Shown here piece by piece: positions 22,674 through 35,146 of a stretch of DNA of 64,000 bases (positions within the stretch are counted from its first letter, which is position 1; every line of letters begins with the position of its first letter). The notes beneath the pieces are model-generated. The model saw only the letters and a list, made by a program, of their open reading frames with translations. It was not told the DNA's origin and made no database searches. Location: NCBI GenBank assembly GCA_004352715.1, contig SCFE01000056.1:423684-487683 (forward strand), in the 5' to 3' direction. Source of the stretch: Hofstenia miamia (taxonomy: Eukaryota; Xenacoelomorpha; Acoela). A program made the translations under genes and the position numbers.

Positions 22674-23317
22674 TATATACTTATATTCAGCTGTTTGTAC
22701 AAAATTGGGAAAGCTTATTAGCTTTTAGTACATTTCAGGATGAATGTATTAGTTCTTTGTATTTTCAGCTATTGGTACTATGGAAAAAAAATTTAAACAT
22801 GAATTTTTCAAAAGCTTATTTTTTCATTAGAAATTGATTACTAGAAGCACTATGCAGCTATTTTCCAGTTTTTTCGAATTTCTACTATAGTGTGTATAAT
22901 TTTGAAGACAAACTCCGTAAGAATGGAAGTTGTAACATACTTGGAAACAATTTTTAAAAACTATAATATGAAAGCAATAAAACAGTCATTTCTTAAAGTG
23001 AAAAATAATTTAAGTTTTTGAAAAGTTTTTCCGTTTCTTTGTATGTGTGGCCCTGTTATGTAAGTGACTGTACAAAAAGCTGATATATGTAACTTTTCAA
23101 ATTTTTAAAAAAATTTTTATTCAAAAAGTATTTCATTCTGAAATTTAGTACACATATTTGTTTTAGCATACAAAAGACATTGCCAACACAAAAATTTTTA
23201 TTTTTAGCCTCACTAAAACCTCAGCTCTTTGTACTATGAGAATCTGAAAACGTCAGCTTTTTGTACGCCCAATTTTAGGATATACATAGTAGAAAGAGCT
23301 GAATATAAGTATATGTA
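22674..23317. mobile_element. Inverted-repeat element with seven copies of a 14-base motif
   Basis: The outer ends are inverted copies of TATACTTATATTCAGCT-TTT-TAC (22674-22700 and 23289-23317). Copies of TCAGCTNTTTGTAC occur at 22687, 22718 (12 of 14), 22765 (12 of 14), 23070 (reverse), 23221, 23253 and 23289 (reverse, 13 of 14). There is no coding sequence. Clustered subterminal repeats plus inverted ends suggest a non-autonomous DNA transposon whose transposase bound the motif. I could not define a target duplication or a superfamily. Confidence 0.6.
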
Positions 23318-24120
23318 TTTATTATATTATATAGAAATCGTTTTGCATCATATTGCGAAAATTCCACATTGGAAATGCGTGTACTCTACTTTCTCCACAT
23401 TATTTAATAATATTGTTCAATACCACAATCTAATTTTCGATCCTCCGAAATATTGTGTTAACATATAAATATTCATACAATTCTAATAATTAAGCCTCTT
23501 AAATATACAAGAAAATAAAAAGAATAATTCATTTCTCAACACATCAGTAAATGTATTGAGTAATTTAATTAATTTTATAAAACAAATTAATAAATTAGGA
23601 GTATTGAAGGAAATTGGTAAATACATCTATAGTTATGCAAATGAGAAGCTTGAATACAAATGGGAGGTTTTAAATTTTATAATACTGATGATTCAATAGA
23701 CCGCATCTAAATTCTCCATAATCAAAGCCATTAGTTGTAATTGTGATTGTAAATATTCATTTTTTGTATGTGTATTTGCAGTTTCATTTATATTGTCTTT
23801 TGACGCTATTTAGAGTTGTAAACAGTATTTTATATTCTACAAAGCAACTCTAATTATAGATCTTTTCTTTCTATTTTCTTTCTTCTTTCATTAAGAACAA
23901 AGAACATTAAAACAGCAAAAGCCATCTTATTAAAGAAGATCATAATTACACTATAAATAAACAAGTTAATTATAGAAATTTGTTTTAGTTAATGTATGTA
24001 TGCATATTTTTTCAGTTAGTGAAGTAAATTTGTAAGTTAATATTTGCAGAAATATAGTATTTTGATGATCGCCCATAAGTGGTTGAAATGCATCAATAAG
24101 TACTCGTACTTAAGTTAAAT

Positions 24121-24128
<8 letters not shown>
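23318..24128. other. AT-rich, nothing recognised
   Basis: No features seen. Confidence 0.5.

Positions 24129-24155
<27 letters not shown>
24129..24155. repeat. (TA)n microsatellite
   Basis: Pure TA run of about 27 bases immediately left of the Tc1/mariner element, which used one of its TA steps as target. Confidence 0.95.
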
Positions 24156-24158
<3 letters not shown>

Positions 24159-25401
24159 GGTGTTTGAACAAATTTGACAAAATTGGTCATCATTTATTGA
24201 ATTGCGTTACAACATTTGACAAAACCATATAATGCAAAATGATATTAATGACAAATATATAACACACATAGAGACATTATTATGCAATGTGTCCTCCATT
24301 ATTATTAATTACGGCTTCAATACGGCGTCGGAAAGATTTGCATGCATCAATGAGGAAAATGTCTGACATATTGGTCCACTCATTCTTAATGGCAGTCTTC
24401 AAAAACTCTAAGTTGGGGATGAGAAGTCTTGTTAGTCGCTTTTTCCAAGACGCCCCACACAGCGAAATCTAACGGGTTCAAGTCGGGGCTGGAGGGCGGC
24501 CAAAAGTCAGCACCCCAAAATCAGCGAAATTGTTTTTGCAGAACTTCTGCACCTTCTTTGCTGTGTGGCATGGTGCACCATCCTGGGTCCATACATAGTT
24601 GCCCGCTGGATAGTGGGTCTTCAGCCATGCCAATACATGGTACCCCAGCACTTTGTAGTACGCATCAGCCCCCACATTTTCTCAAGGTTGAACAAAGTAG
24701 GGGGGGGCATCTTCTTGCCGTCAGAGGCTACGACACCCAGGACCATGATCTGAGCTGCATTTTTTGTGTGGAATGTGCCAACAACTTCTTCTATTGACTT
24801 TGCGAGGAACCGGTCATTTCGCCTGTTGACAACAGCATCTACGGTGAAGATTTTCTCATCAGAAAATACTTTGACAGTGCCACCTCGAGTCCTGAGATAT
24901 TTCATGACATGACTTTTTTGCACCTTACTCTTTGACTTAAAAGACTCAGTAAGTAGGTGCCTTTGCGTCCTAACAAATGATTTGTAACCCAGATCCTTTT
25001 GTGCAGCCAATTGAAGAGACTTCGTAGGCTCTTCTGTTATCTTGGTCTGAAGAGCATCCAAAAAGTTTGGTGTCCTCTTTTTGTTCTTTCCACCACTGCC
25101 AGACTTCCTAATGGTTCCTTTTCCACTAGCCACAGTGTTCCTTACGTTGTACACCGTCTTCAAAGAGACGCCAACTACAGCACAGATCTCTCTTGGAGCA
25201 ATTTTGGCACGCAGAAGGTCTGCCACCCTTTCCTGTCTTCTCTGCTGTGGAGTCATTTTAGCTTTGATTGAAATGAGACTGTCCAATTTTATAGCCAAGA
25301 GAATAAGGTTTTAGAAAATATAACTTTGACAACAATGCATTAATCCATTGCTAGTTTGTTTCTGTCATGAAAGTAGTTGTAAAATTCGCTCAAACACCCT
25401 G
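24156..25401 (-). mobile_element. Tc1/mariner DNA transposon of DD37D type, 1246 bases
   Basis: Both ends are present as inverted repeats beginning CAGGGTGTTTGA(A/G)C(A/G)AATTT, flanked by TA (24154-24155 and 25402-25403). The length is normal for the superfamily. The minus strand carries a nearly full-length transposase. Inserted at the edge of a TA microsatellite. Confidence 0.95.
24280..25298 (-). pseudogene. DD37D mariner-like transposase, frameshifted
   Basis: Expected length is about 340 residues. Starting at 25298 (or the Met at about 25256), the first 60-70 residues form the DNA-binding part, with RREICAVVGVSLKTVYNV-like helix-turn-helix (PREICAVVGVSLKTVYNV) and a GSGGKNKKRT linker. 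The first catalytic Asp is in KVFSDEKIFTVD. The frame then breaks at a run of eight C (24700-24707, seen as G on the plus strand). The second Asp is in NYVWTQDGAPCHT in another frame. The third Asp is in SPDLNPLDFAVW. About 37 residues separate the second and third Asp. The C-terminus reads SFRRRIEAVINNNGGHIA to the stop at 24280-24282. At least two frame changes and a TGA disrupt it. It is the least decayed transposase in the window. Confidence 0.92.
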
Positions 25402-25403
25402 TA

Positions 25404-27281
25404 TATATGCGTGATTACATAAATTTTAAAAAGTATAAATTTTCCTCAATGGAAATTGGAAGACTTTGCATAAACGGACTTTAATCCTCAGTGCTGTTAC
25501 TTACCACAAATTATATTTATGCATGTATTATACAATCAATGCGTATCTATTTTTAATATTTTATTTGTTATTTTAAATTGCAGAATTAATTAAGGGATAA
25601 TCCCACTTGTAATTCATAAAATTCTTGCTATAAAATGTTTACTTTGAACCATTACTTGGTAAGTATAATTTCATAGCATACTGATTAAAAAAGGAATTGC
25701 TCAAGTTACCGTCATTAATTGATTTGGTTGCCCACTACTTCTGAGGATTATCCTACACTTGAGCAAAGCCTAAATTTGGCAAAATGCTTACAAAAACACT
25801 AAATATATTCAAACTTTTTCTAATAATAATAAATGAAGTTTATTTCTTATATAGCGCAACCACTCTGTACAAACTCTTCCACGCTAAGAGTTCTTGAAAA
25901 AATTGTTTTGCACTCTTATGTAACTAATGTTAATGAGCATTTTCAAAATATTCCAATGATAATGATCAGTATTGACTATCAAAAAAAGATTTTTAAACTG
26001 ACTTCCTCATAAAAGAATATCTGAGTAAATTTTCCCCAGAAGTTACGAAAATCTGTTGCTATAATAAATTATGCATCAGATAAGATATGATATTCTTTAT
26101 TTAGAAGAATACTGACACTTAGAAACTGGTAATTTATCTGAATAGCTTCAGAAAGTATACAAACATACACACAAATACATAAAACAAAAAAACTATGCAA
26201 TAAATCTACCAGGCTAGAGATAATTTATTAAGAGATTTCAATATTCTTTATCTCTTTAGGTAATGAGTTTCAAGCTCAGATAGTGGTATTCATGAATGAA
26301 TCCTTGAAAACTTTTTTTGTATTCTTAATGCAGGTAAAATATTTTGATCTGGTTATGAATGAAATAAGTCATTGAAATGGTATTGAAAGGTGATAAGTTC
26401 CTCGTGAGCTTAAAAATATGAAAATAGTATTCAAAATGACAAGCTGTCTGGGAAAAGGATTGATTTGGAAATGTAATCCTTAGTTATTGAAGATTTTTTT
26501 TTGAAATATTTAATGCTCGTATTAATTTAATATCACATATGGTTCATCGGCATGGTTTGCACATTTGAGTAATTTACAAAAAACAGAAATTGAGAAGAGC
26601 ACTTAAGAATCTTTCTTCCTCAATGAGTTTCCCAGAAGATATTATACACGAATGCAATAATACCCTTATAAGTTGATTCTAAAACTCTGTTAACAACATC
26701 ATATCCAACAATAAATATCCTCTTCATCGGATAATGTGCATCAAAGAAAATAAGTCACATATGTTCTTAAGGCATCACAGTAAAACTTTATATTGTAGGA
26801 CGTCTAAAAAAACACAAAACGTTTATTGTACTCTAACGTCAATATCTGAGAACAAATACATTACCTGATTTCTTATAGAAACGGAATATTACTTACTATT
26901 GTTTAGTTTGTAACCCTTTCCTTCTTATCGTAATTGATAGGGGAAATAAAACTTTTTTATTTATTAATATTAAAAATGCATCGCTTACATCATTAAGTAA
27001 TATGTTTGCATAATATGATTACTCATAAATACATGAAAAAATTAAATTATTGAACAGTCTGGTAATTGCATTGATATCATTGACATCTTTCTTCCACATA
27101 TAGCCAATTTTCAAACTATTGCATTAATGTGACAATCAAAATTTATTTTAGAATAAAAAATTACGCCTAAGTACTATACTTTTTACTTACCACACTATAA
27201 ACTGAATTTAAGAATAAATGTATTTTTTTTCGAAAAAATGAGAAATAGGAGATTAAGGAAATTTAAAATTAAGAAATATTT

Positions 27282-27285
<4 letters not shown>
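25404..27285. other. AT-rich intergenic, nothing recognised
   Basis: No domain, splice-bounded exon or inverted-end element found. Confidence 0.5.
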
Positions 27286-27319
<34 letters not shown>

Positions 27320-27573
27320 TAATTATGACTTAAAAAAAGATCAATTACTATGATTTTTGGCAGAAATAAAAATATTCCCAAAATGGAAACGTTGGAAAGT
27401 NNNNNNNNNNNNNNNNNNNNNNNNNNNNNNNNNNNNNNNNNNNNNNNNNNNNNNNNNNNNNNNNNNNNNNNNNNNNNNNNATATATATATATTAATTATG
27501 ACTTAAAAAAAGATCAATTACTATGATTTTTGGCAGAAATAAAAATATTCCCAAAATGGAAACGTTGGAAAGT
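27286..27573. repeat. (TA)n run and duplicated flank around an 80-base gap
   Basis: A TA run (27286-27316) leads into unique sequence ending GTTGGAAAGT at 27400. Ns fill 27401-27480. Then TA and the same unique sequence recur (27481-27573). The gap estimate and repeated flank indicate an assembly break at the microsatellite. Confidence 0.85.
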
Positions 27574-27965
27574 AAAGGGCTAAGTTTTCTACAGTCGGAG
27601 CCTTAGTATTGTGATCAAGGGTTACCTATGAAACATCGTAAATATTCTTAGTGAGCTGCAAAATACAAAATTCAATTTTACCTTCATTTATGAGCAACAT
27701 ATAGACTATGAAATAAGTACATAATTTGTTGCTATAGATTCACATGCATGGACTTATCATCGTTCAATATAGAGGCATCATCGGCAATTACAAACAGTTG
27801 TCGTGTGCATTTTGTCGACATATATACTGAAAATAATTTACTTAGAATTGCAAAAAAGAATGATAACAGGTAGAAAATCTTTAACAAATATCGTTTACGT
27901 TTACTCTCTGATATCTATCCTTTAAATTTTTATTATTATATGAAGATCCCATAAAGTTTAGGATA

Positions 27966-28013
<48 letters not shown>

Positions 28014-28875
28014 TACATGTACATACAAGTTTTTTTGAAAAATGAAGTTTTTTGTTGTGAAGTCATTAAGCTTTTATCTGTTTTTGTAACTTTGTGGTTC
28101 TTTCAGTACATGGAATATCATTGTTACACAATTATTATTATAATAACTGTACTTCCAGATTATTATGTTTGTAATTCACAAATGAGATTTCACAACAATA
28201 AGTCACTTGCATTTTATATATCAAGGTTGCAATAAATATGCATGTTCTAATTATTTTTTATAACGTACAAGCTATTGTTTACAAACTGATATTTTTGGCA
28301 ATTTCAGCAAAGGAGAATATAAAAATGAATGCTGGAAATTTATTTACAAATTATAAATAATAAATTATAAAATAATATAAATTTTTCAAACTTGTCATTA
28401 AGACATCAAGCAAATATAATATAGTTTTTTCATTTTTGAGAGAGATTAATTACAATTTACTATCCTTCTGAAAGAGTTCCTAGCTCCTATATGTAGGTAT
28501 AGGGTAAGCTTTCTTAAAACTAAATTCAAACCGAAGATATTTTAGAAGACCGAATATTTCGTTTTTAAAATTAGGAATATTTTGAATCGTGGGCATTGCT
28601 GCACAATTTAATAAATTAGATTGTGAACATCATTTATTCATTGTAATTATTTACAAATATTTATTTTCTGTTATTTTCGTCAATGCACATTATGTAGCAT
28701 AAAAAAACCTTGAAAAATTACTAAAACATTGCAAACAGAATCTTTGTGAAAGATTTTGCACTAAAAATTACTTTTTGAAAGAAACCTTTTTTCATGAAAT
28801 CTGACTTACGTACAAAAAATATTTGTTCTTGCCTAGATTTTGAAGGCGCATTAGTAAGTTTATTTTCATGCTTAC
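27574..28875. other. AT-rich intergenic with a (TA)n run at 27971-28007
   Basis: Apart from the microsatellite there is no recognisable feature. Frames at 27881-28066 and 28017-28235 are produced by or next to the TA run. Confidence 0.5.
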
Positions 28876-30508
28876 TACTAGCAAATTGAGCAGTGAAGTT
28901 CATTGAAAAGCATGTTAAATATGTAAGTTTTATTTTCCGTACATAGTCTCCCAAGCCTTGCTGAGAAACAGCATGACTAAACTCAGAGATCTTGGTGTCT
29001 ACATGGGATCATGACAGAACAAAATCTTTTGAGATAAATAAAAGAGGAAACAATTCTTTATTGTGTTGCTTTTCAGATTTTGAATACCTATATTAATTCT
29101 TGAGTCATAATTTTTAAAGACACCATTATGGACTTTAAAAAACTTTATGTTTGATAATTGTTAAGGAAGTCTATTAGTAAACATGTGCGAATGTAATGTT
29201 GCTGTACATTGCTGTGAACGAAGTATATGAAAAGATTAACTATTTTTCAATCAACATTCTGATTTTAAAAGAGTTTCCAATTATCTCTACATACACTTTC
29301 AGGTAATGAGGCGGTCTAGGCCCTATGTGAGGAACAACTAAATTCAACTGGTTCTATTAGTTCATCAAAACCCATATAGAGGTACGATTTGCACAAAATG
29401 AGGAGCACAGCGCTGCCAGCAATAGGATTGATTGATTTTTGCAAAGATATAGTTTAATGGCATCATGATCACAACCCTCTTTCTAATTAATTGTTATCAT
29501 TGTAAAGGCAGAAAATTACAAAGCCATGATGCTTGTATATATCTTAATGCTTAAATAATTTACTGCAAATTTGCTGATTTTAAACTCACAAAATGCCACT
29601 GTTCTGTAGCTAGAAATAATTACTCACTGCACAAATATACGTATAATACTGCACCCTAAGAAATGTCTTGGGTGAATAATAATATTATTTTNTACTAGCA
29701 AATTGAGCAGTGAAGTTCATTGAAAAGCATGTTAAATATGTAAGTTTCATTTTCCGTACATAGTCTCCCAAGCCTTGCTGAGAAACAGCATGACTAAACT
29801 CAGAGATCGTGGTGTCTACATGGGATAATGACAGAACAAAATCTTTTGACATAAATAAAAGAGGAAACAATTTTTTATTGTGCTGCTTTTCAGATTTTGA
29901 ATGCCTATATTAATTCTTGAGTCATAATTTTTAAAGACACCATTATGGACTTTAAAAAACTTTATGTTTGATAATTGTTAAGGAAGTCTATTAGTAAACA
30001 TGTTCGAATGTAATGTTGCTGTACATTGCTGTGAACGAAGAATATGAAAAGATTAACTATTTTTCAATCAACATTCTGATTTTAAAAGAGTTTCCAATTA
30101 TCTCTACATACACTTTCAGGTAATGAGGCGGTCTAGGCCCTATGTGAGGAACAACTAAATTCAACTGGTTCTATTAGTTCATCAAAACCCATATAGAGGT
30201 ACGATTTGCACAAAATGAGGAGCACAGCGCTGCCAGCAATAGGATTGATTGATTTTTGCAAAGATATAGTTTAATGGCATCATGATCACAACCCTCTTTC
30301 TAATTAATTGTTATCATTGTAAAGGCAGAAAATTACAAAGCCATGATGCTTGTATATATCTTAATGCTTAAATAATTTACTGCAAATTTGCTGATTTTAA
30401 ACTCACAAAATGCCACTGTTCTGTAGCTAGAAATAATTACTCACTGCACAAATATACGTATAATACTGCACCCTAAGAAATGTCTTGGGTGGATAATAAT
30501 AATATTTT
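28876..30508. repeat. 816-base tandem duplication joined by a single N
   Basis: 28876-29691 and 29693-30508 match over their full length with roughly ten substitutions, about 99 percent identity by eye. The join is one N at 29692. No coding sequence is evident. The divergence is at the level of two alleles, so the copies may be two haplotypes placed in tandem. A true recent duplication is also possible. Confidence 0.85.
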
Positions 30509-33060
30509 TTAATAATAATACATATTTTTAAAGTCCTTTGCACATAAAAACAATATACAAATAAAGTGTTAAGCATTTATTAGGATTTAAAAAAAAAGAA
30601 TTTTCATCTTCATTGATTAATCTTTGTTGTTGGAATTGATTGAGGTCTTTTGTAATTTAAATTTGTGATTTTTCTTAACTGGCCAATTTCAATTATTTCT
30701 TTTTCCTTTTACTTTCATATAGTTAAATGTGATCTTTTAGTCGTAAATGCCCTCTTAAAATATAAGATTAAGCAGAGACACTCCTCTATCCTCTGATGCC
30801 TTTCGATGAGCAAATTTTTTTCAAGGAATTAAAAAATTTTATAAAAGTGCTAGGCTGTTTTAGGTTAATGATATTTAATTTTTTGCAGGTGCATTACAAA
30901 ATTTTTCATCTGCATATGACAAAGCTCACATAAAAAATTCGAACTCTTAGCCCCCTGAATTTTAACGGGCTTGATGCCATTGGGTGAACCCTTTGTTTAT
31001 TTCGAAGCAAATTTAAAGGGATTGTTTCATATTCTTTGCATTGCATACTTAGACAAAATCTTACACAAGTTTTCTTATTCTAAGAGTATTTATTGCTTCT
31101 TTTCTTTTATTTGTACTGCAAATCGCCAGACCGAATCTAAATTAGTCATTGTATCAAATCACTTAGTTTTTCTTTTTTTATTATGCAAGTTATTGTTACA
31201 ATTATTACCTTTGCAGATCAGCCTATAAGAATTTTTATATATTATTCATTTTCTAGATGACAATACTTGAATAAAATTAATGCCTGGTTATAACGCTATA
31301 TTTTTCAGTTAATCAACATATTCAAAATTCGTCTTTTTGAATTATTAAAAGAAGAAATGAAATAAACAAAACTTTGAGACATGCAATTTGCATCATCTAG
31401 ACTCGACTTAAGTATACCCTATGATGTCTTATTCCCTGAATGTTCTAATAGTTTCACTATTTTCCATGTTTCACAAGTCTTTGTATCATTAATTATACAA
31501 CAAACAACACAAACAACCGCATCTAATTTAATAAATTAGGTATGAGAAAATAATAATGAAAAACTCAACAATATGCAATTGGTATGAATTACTACAGTAC
31601 ATGTAAATCAACAAATATGAATTTAAAAAAATTAAGATTGATATTCAAAAATACTCTTTTACAAACGTGTAACATAACCCTAACAGCAAGCATTTTCGGA
31701 TAACCATTGGTCCATTCCTGGGATCAATGGTCATTCACTTTCTAATCATAACCAACAAAAGAAATAATATTAAAAATCTTAAAATTCCACTATTTTTCAA
31801 AAAAATTATTATATGATTGTATATAATATATGCATTACATTAAAATTTGATTTCAATTAATTATAATGATTCATAATTATGTCAAATTTAATTAAATTTT
31901 CATAAAAAAATGAAATTAATTACCCTTCAGAAATTCATTGCGCAATCTAGTATGCCAGCTCTTGTTACTATGAGCATTGTTTAATAAATTTAATAGTTTG
32001 CATCAAAGTGTTCAATCTTTAGGATAATAGGCTATACTCACGTCCAACAGTGCTCTTTTCTCAGCTAAATATACCAAAATATATATTACAATTTATAATA
32101 TAATATTGGCCTGCTGGTGGGAAACAAACGGTATTTTTTTACCACTGGTGGCGTTAGTGGATAACCTAGTCATCAATAATTGATGAGCAGATGCTAGGAA
32201 GTAAAAATTTATTCATTACTTTGATTCCTAGATCTTTTTAAATTAAAAATGAAATTGCGAAAAGCCTTCTTGCAATTTTTATCCTGTAAAAAATTATAAA
32301 ATATATGTTAAGTGAACTTTTAAAATAATGTGTTCATTAATATTTGGACACCATGAAATTAACTTTTACATAAAAAAAGATTTTTCATGATTTAAAAAAG
32401 TATGATTTCAAAATTGCACCTAATTTTAAAATTTTAAATTTTTGCTAAATTTGGCAGATTTGTATGCTTATTTTTATCATTTATAAATAAGACATTCTTT
32501 TAAATTTTAACTAAATGTTTGTATTGAATATGTTTGATCTGATCGCAAAGATACCCTTCAGCAATTTGTTGGGCTTGTGTTAGTTTAAGCTGCAATGTTT
32601 GAACTATTTAGCAATATAAAATTGTTTTATTTACATATAAAGCAGTGCTCTGCCGTCTAAAGCGTACTGTTTGCTTCCAATGGCGCATTAATAAAATATT
32701 ATTGATTACCAATGGGTGATATGCATCACTAGCCTATTAATTACCCAATAGTCATCTGCCATTAATGGCAACTCCAATGGCCCATTAATGTCTTGCTATT
32801 TGGGAAAAGACTGAAATGGGGGAAATTGTAAATTTTACAATCTTTGTTACTCTAAGTGAATTACTATTATTGCTTTCAATACTGCAAGTTTCGCTTACAA
32901 ATAAAAATTCAAAATATCGCATACTGTCTAAGACTTTCAATTGGTTCCTTAAAAGACTCAATTTCGCGCAAAAAACATGATAATGTTTACGACTATCGAT
33001 TGGAATACGAAATATTATCTCCATATGACCAAATTCAAATGCATATGTTATCAATATTAT
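30509..33060. other. Intergenic, with a small palindrome-rich patch at 32680-32800
   Basis: The patch contains GCCATTAATGGC (perfect palindrome), CCAATGGCCCATTAATG and related CCAATGG/CATTAATG words several times. The rest is AT-rich without features. Confidence 0.45.
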
Positions 33061-33064
33061 TTAA

Positions 33065-33425
33065 CACTAGAACACGTACCAAAACACTCAAAACCATCAA
33101 TTTGACGGTTTAGCTATTTTTCCGTATATTATTTAATAAAATCAATTAAAAACTATATCAAAATAAAAAGAAAGTAAATGCAATAAAAAAAGATTGTCTA
33201 TACGTCAACATCGCACTTTTATTTTGAGTATCGTTATCAGAAAGTTCACAGTCGCTGTTTGAGACAAGAACCAAAGTTGAATCTAAATCTTCTGCAATTT
33301 CCAAAGTATCACTATCAACGGATTCTTCTTCAGCTATTGAACGATGATCAGCTAGAGAATCAATTATGGCAGTAGCTAGTTCCTTGCAGGGTTAGTCAAT
33401 TTGACGGTTAGTGAGTGTTCTAGTA
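33065..33425 (-). mobile_element. piggyBac-like element remnant, about 361 bases
   Basis: The left end is TTAA at 33061-33064 followed by CACTAGAACACG. The right end is GTGTTCTAGTA followed by TTAT (mutated TTAA). TCAATTTGACGGTT occurs inside both ends. TTAA targets and CACTAGAA ends are typical of piggyBac relatives. Between them, the minus strand (about 33190-33372) encodes an acidic stretch (ESVDSDTLEIAEDLDSTLVL, then SNSDCELSDND) like the acidic N-terminal start of piggyBac transposases. The catalytic part is gone. Confidence 0.65.
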
Positions 33426-33567
33426 TTATTACATTGTAACTTATTAACAAAAGCAGCTCTTTCTAAAAATTAAACTGCAATTGGTTGAGCACATCAGCCC
33501 ATTAAAAGTTATGATGTATGATACTGTTTTATCTTAATGTTAAACTACTATATTATAAACAAAATTG

Positions 33568-33608
33568 AAAACCGTCAAATTGACGGTTTTGAGGGGTGTT
33601 CTAGTAGT
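33568..33608. repeat. Solo piggyBac-like terminus with a 23-base palindrome
   Basis: AAAACCGTCAA-A-TTGACGGTTTT at 33568-33590 is a perfect palindrome around one base. It is followed by GAGGGGTGTTCTAGTAG, the same outer end as the adjacent element at 33065-33425. A partner end for this copy is not obvious. Confidence 0.6.
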
Positions 33609-34688
33609 AAATTCAAATTTGGTCAATCCTCAATTTCACTTCTAAAACAATTTGCTAAATTAAATGAACGTTCTCAAAAGTTTTTATGCTTAAATAAAAA
33701 CTGTAATAGTTTTTACACATATCAAATAAAATATGGAATAATATACATCATGATGTTAAAATCGAAATAAATTACAAACAATTCAAAAAAAAATTTGCAC
33801 ATTCGTCTTTTATAGACATGCATACTTAACGAAAATAACACACTACATTCATTCTAAAATTTTGTATAGCGCTAGAAAGCCAAGCATACGCACTCACACA
33901 TATTTATTTTACATATATTTTGTTAATAATTTGTAAATACATGTAGCTGGTAATTTGTAGTTTTTTATTTGTTCTTTGCAGCTATAAATTTACTTTGACT
34001 CTCTTATTATTAGTAATATTCACTCGCACTGGAACTCATATTTAACTGAGCACACGTATTTTTAGAATAGTTCAATAGTTCGTGAAAACTGTATTGACAA
34101 CATTAATAACTATTCAAAGGAATGTGAAAAATCACTTCAGTCTAATTTATATTTCGATAAATTCGTGTACAATTTTAAGAATTAACTTCCACATTGCCCA
34201 AACGTGCCAATTTACTTGTTTTTCTACAAAAACTGATCTTTGAGATATGAATAATTACCTATATTCCAAAATCGTAATAAATGAAATTTTGAATTTTCTA
34301 AGTGCATTTGCACAAGGATTTGTTTTAAAATGCAGAATGAATTCAAAAATAAAAAGAGAACACATAGAAGATTACCTTCAATATATTTATTAGGCATTTG
34401 GTTTGTATGATTCTACTTTGAATGTAAGGAAATTGTAACTTCTGAACGAAATTTTTTTTGAGACTAACCAATAAATTGACAAAAGCAATTTTAAATACTT
34501 TGCTAAAGGATACTTGGATTTTTTAATTATGTATTAAAGAATTTAAATTGCTTCATAAGTTTCAATGTCTTGAAAAGTTCATTTCATATTTTGATTCAAC
34601 TTTTAAGAAAATTATAGCACATCTACATTCTAATGCATTCATGCCTTGATTGTGAATTTCATTAATGTTTATAAGAATATATACATAC

Positions 34689-34732
<44 letters not shown>

Positions 34733-35146
34733 TTTTAGACACCTGGGTATGTAAGGAGACTAAGAGAAGTAATGCTGAAAATACTTGTTTAACACATATT
34801 TTGTTTATTTGTTATGAGTTTCTATTCAATTCTTCTTCATAGAATTAAACTACAAAGTTGGTTATTTTTGCAGCATTTAATTAATTTGAGTATTCGGAGT
34901 AGATCTAGAAACAATTTAGTTAGCACGAGAATCATAGTTGATTAAAACTTTATTTAACTCCAAATAAAGTTACAAGAAATGACTTTACATTAAAATAGAA
35001 AGTGATATTAATTTAAATAAATTTTAATCAAAATACTTCGAAACTAAAATGCTCGTTTTAATAAATATACAAAAAATTTACGCATAGCAGCTACAAATGT
35101 TACAATTCACCTCGTCCAGCATAAACACGATAAAGCTAAATAGTCA
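33609..35146. other. AT-rich, with (TA)n at 34695-34725; 3' flank of the stress protein gene
   Basis: The right part may include the 3' untranslated region of the minus-strand gene. TTTATT near 34950, read as AATAAA on the minus strand, could be its poly(A) signal. Confidence 0.45.

Noticed and set aside
24429-24797. 122-codon plus-strand frame
   Set aside because: Antisense of the Tc1/mariner transposase, whose minus-strand motifs are unmistakable.
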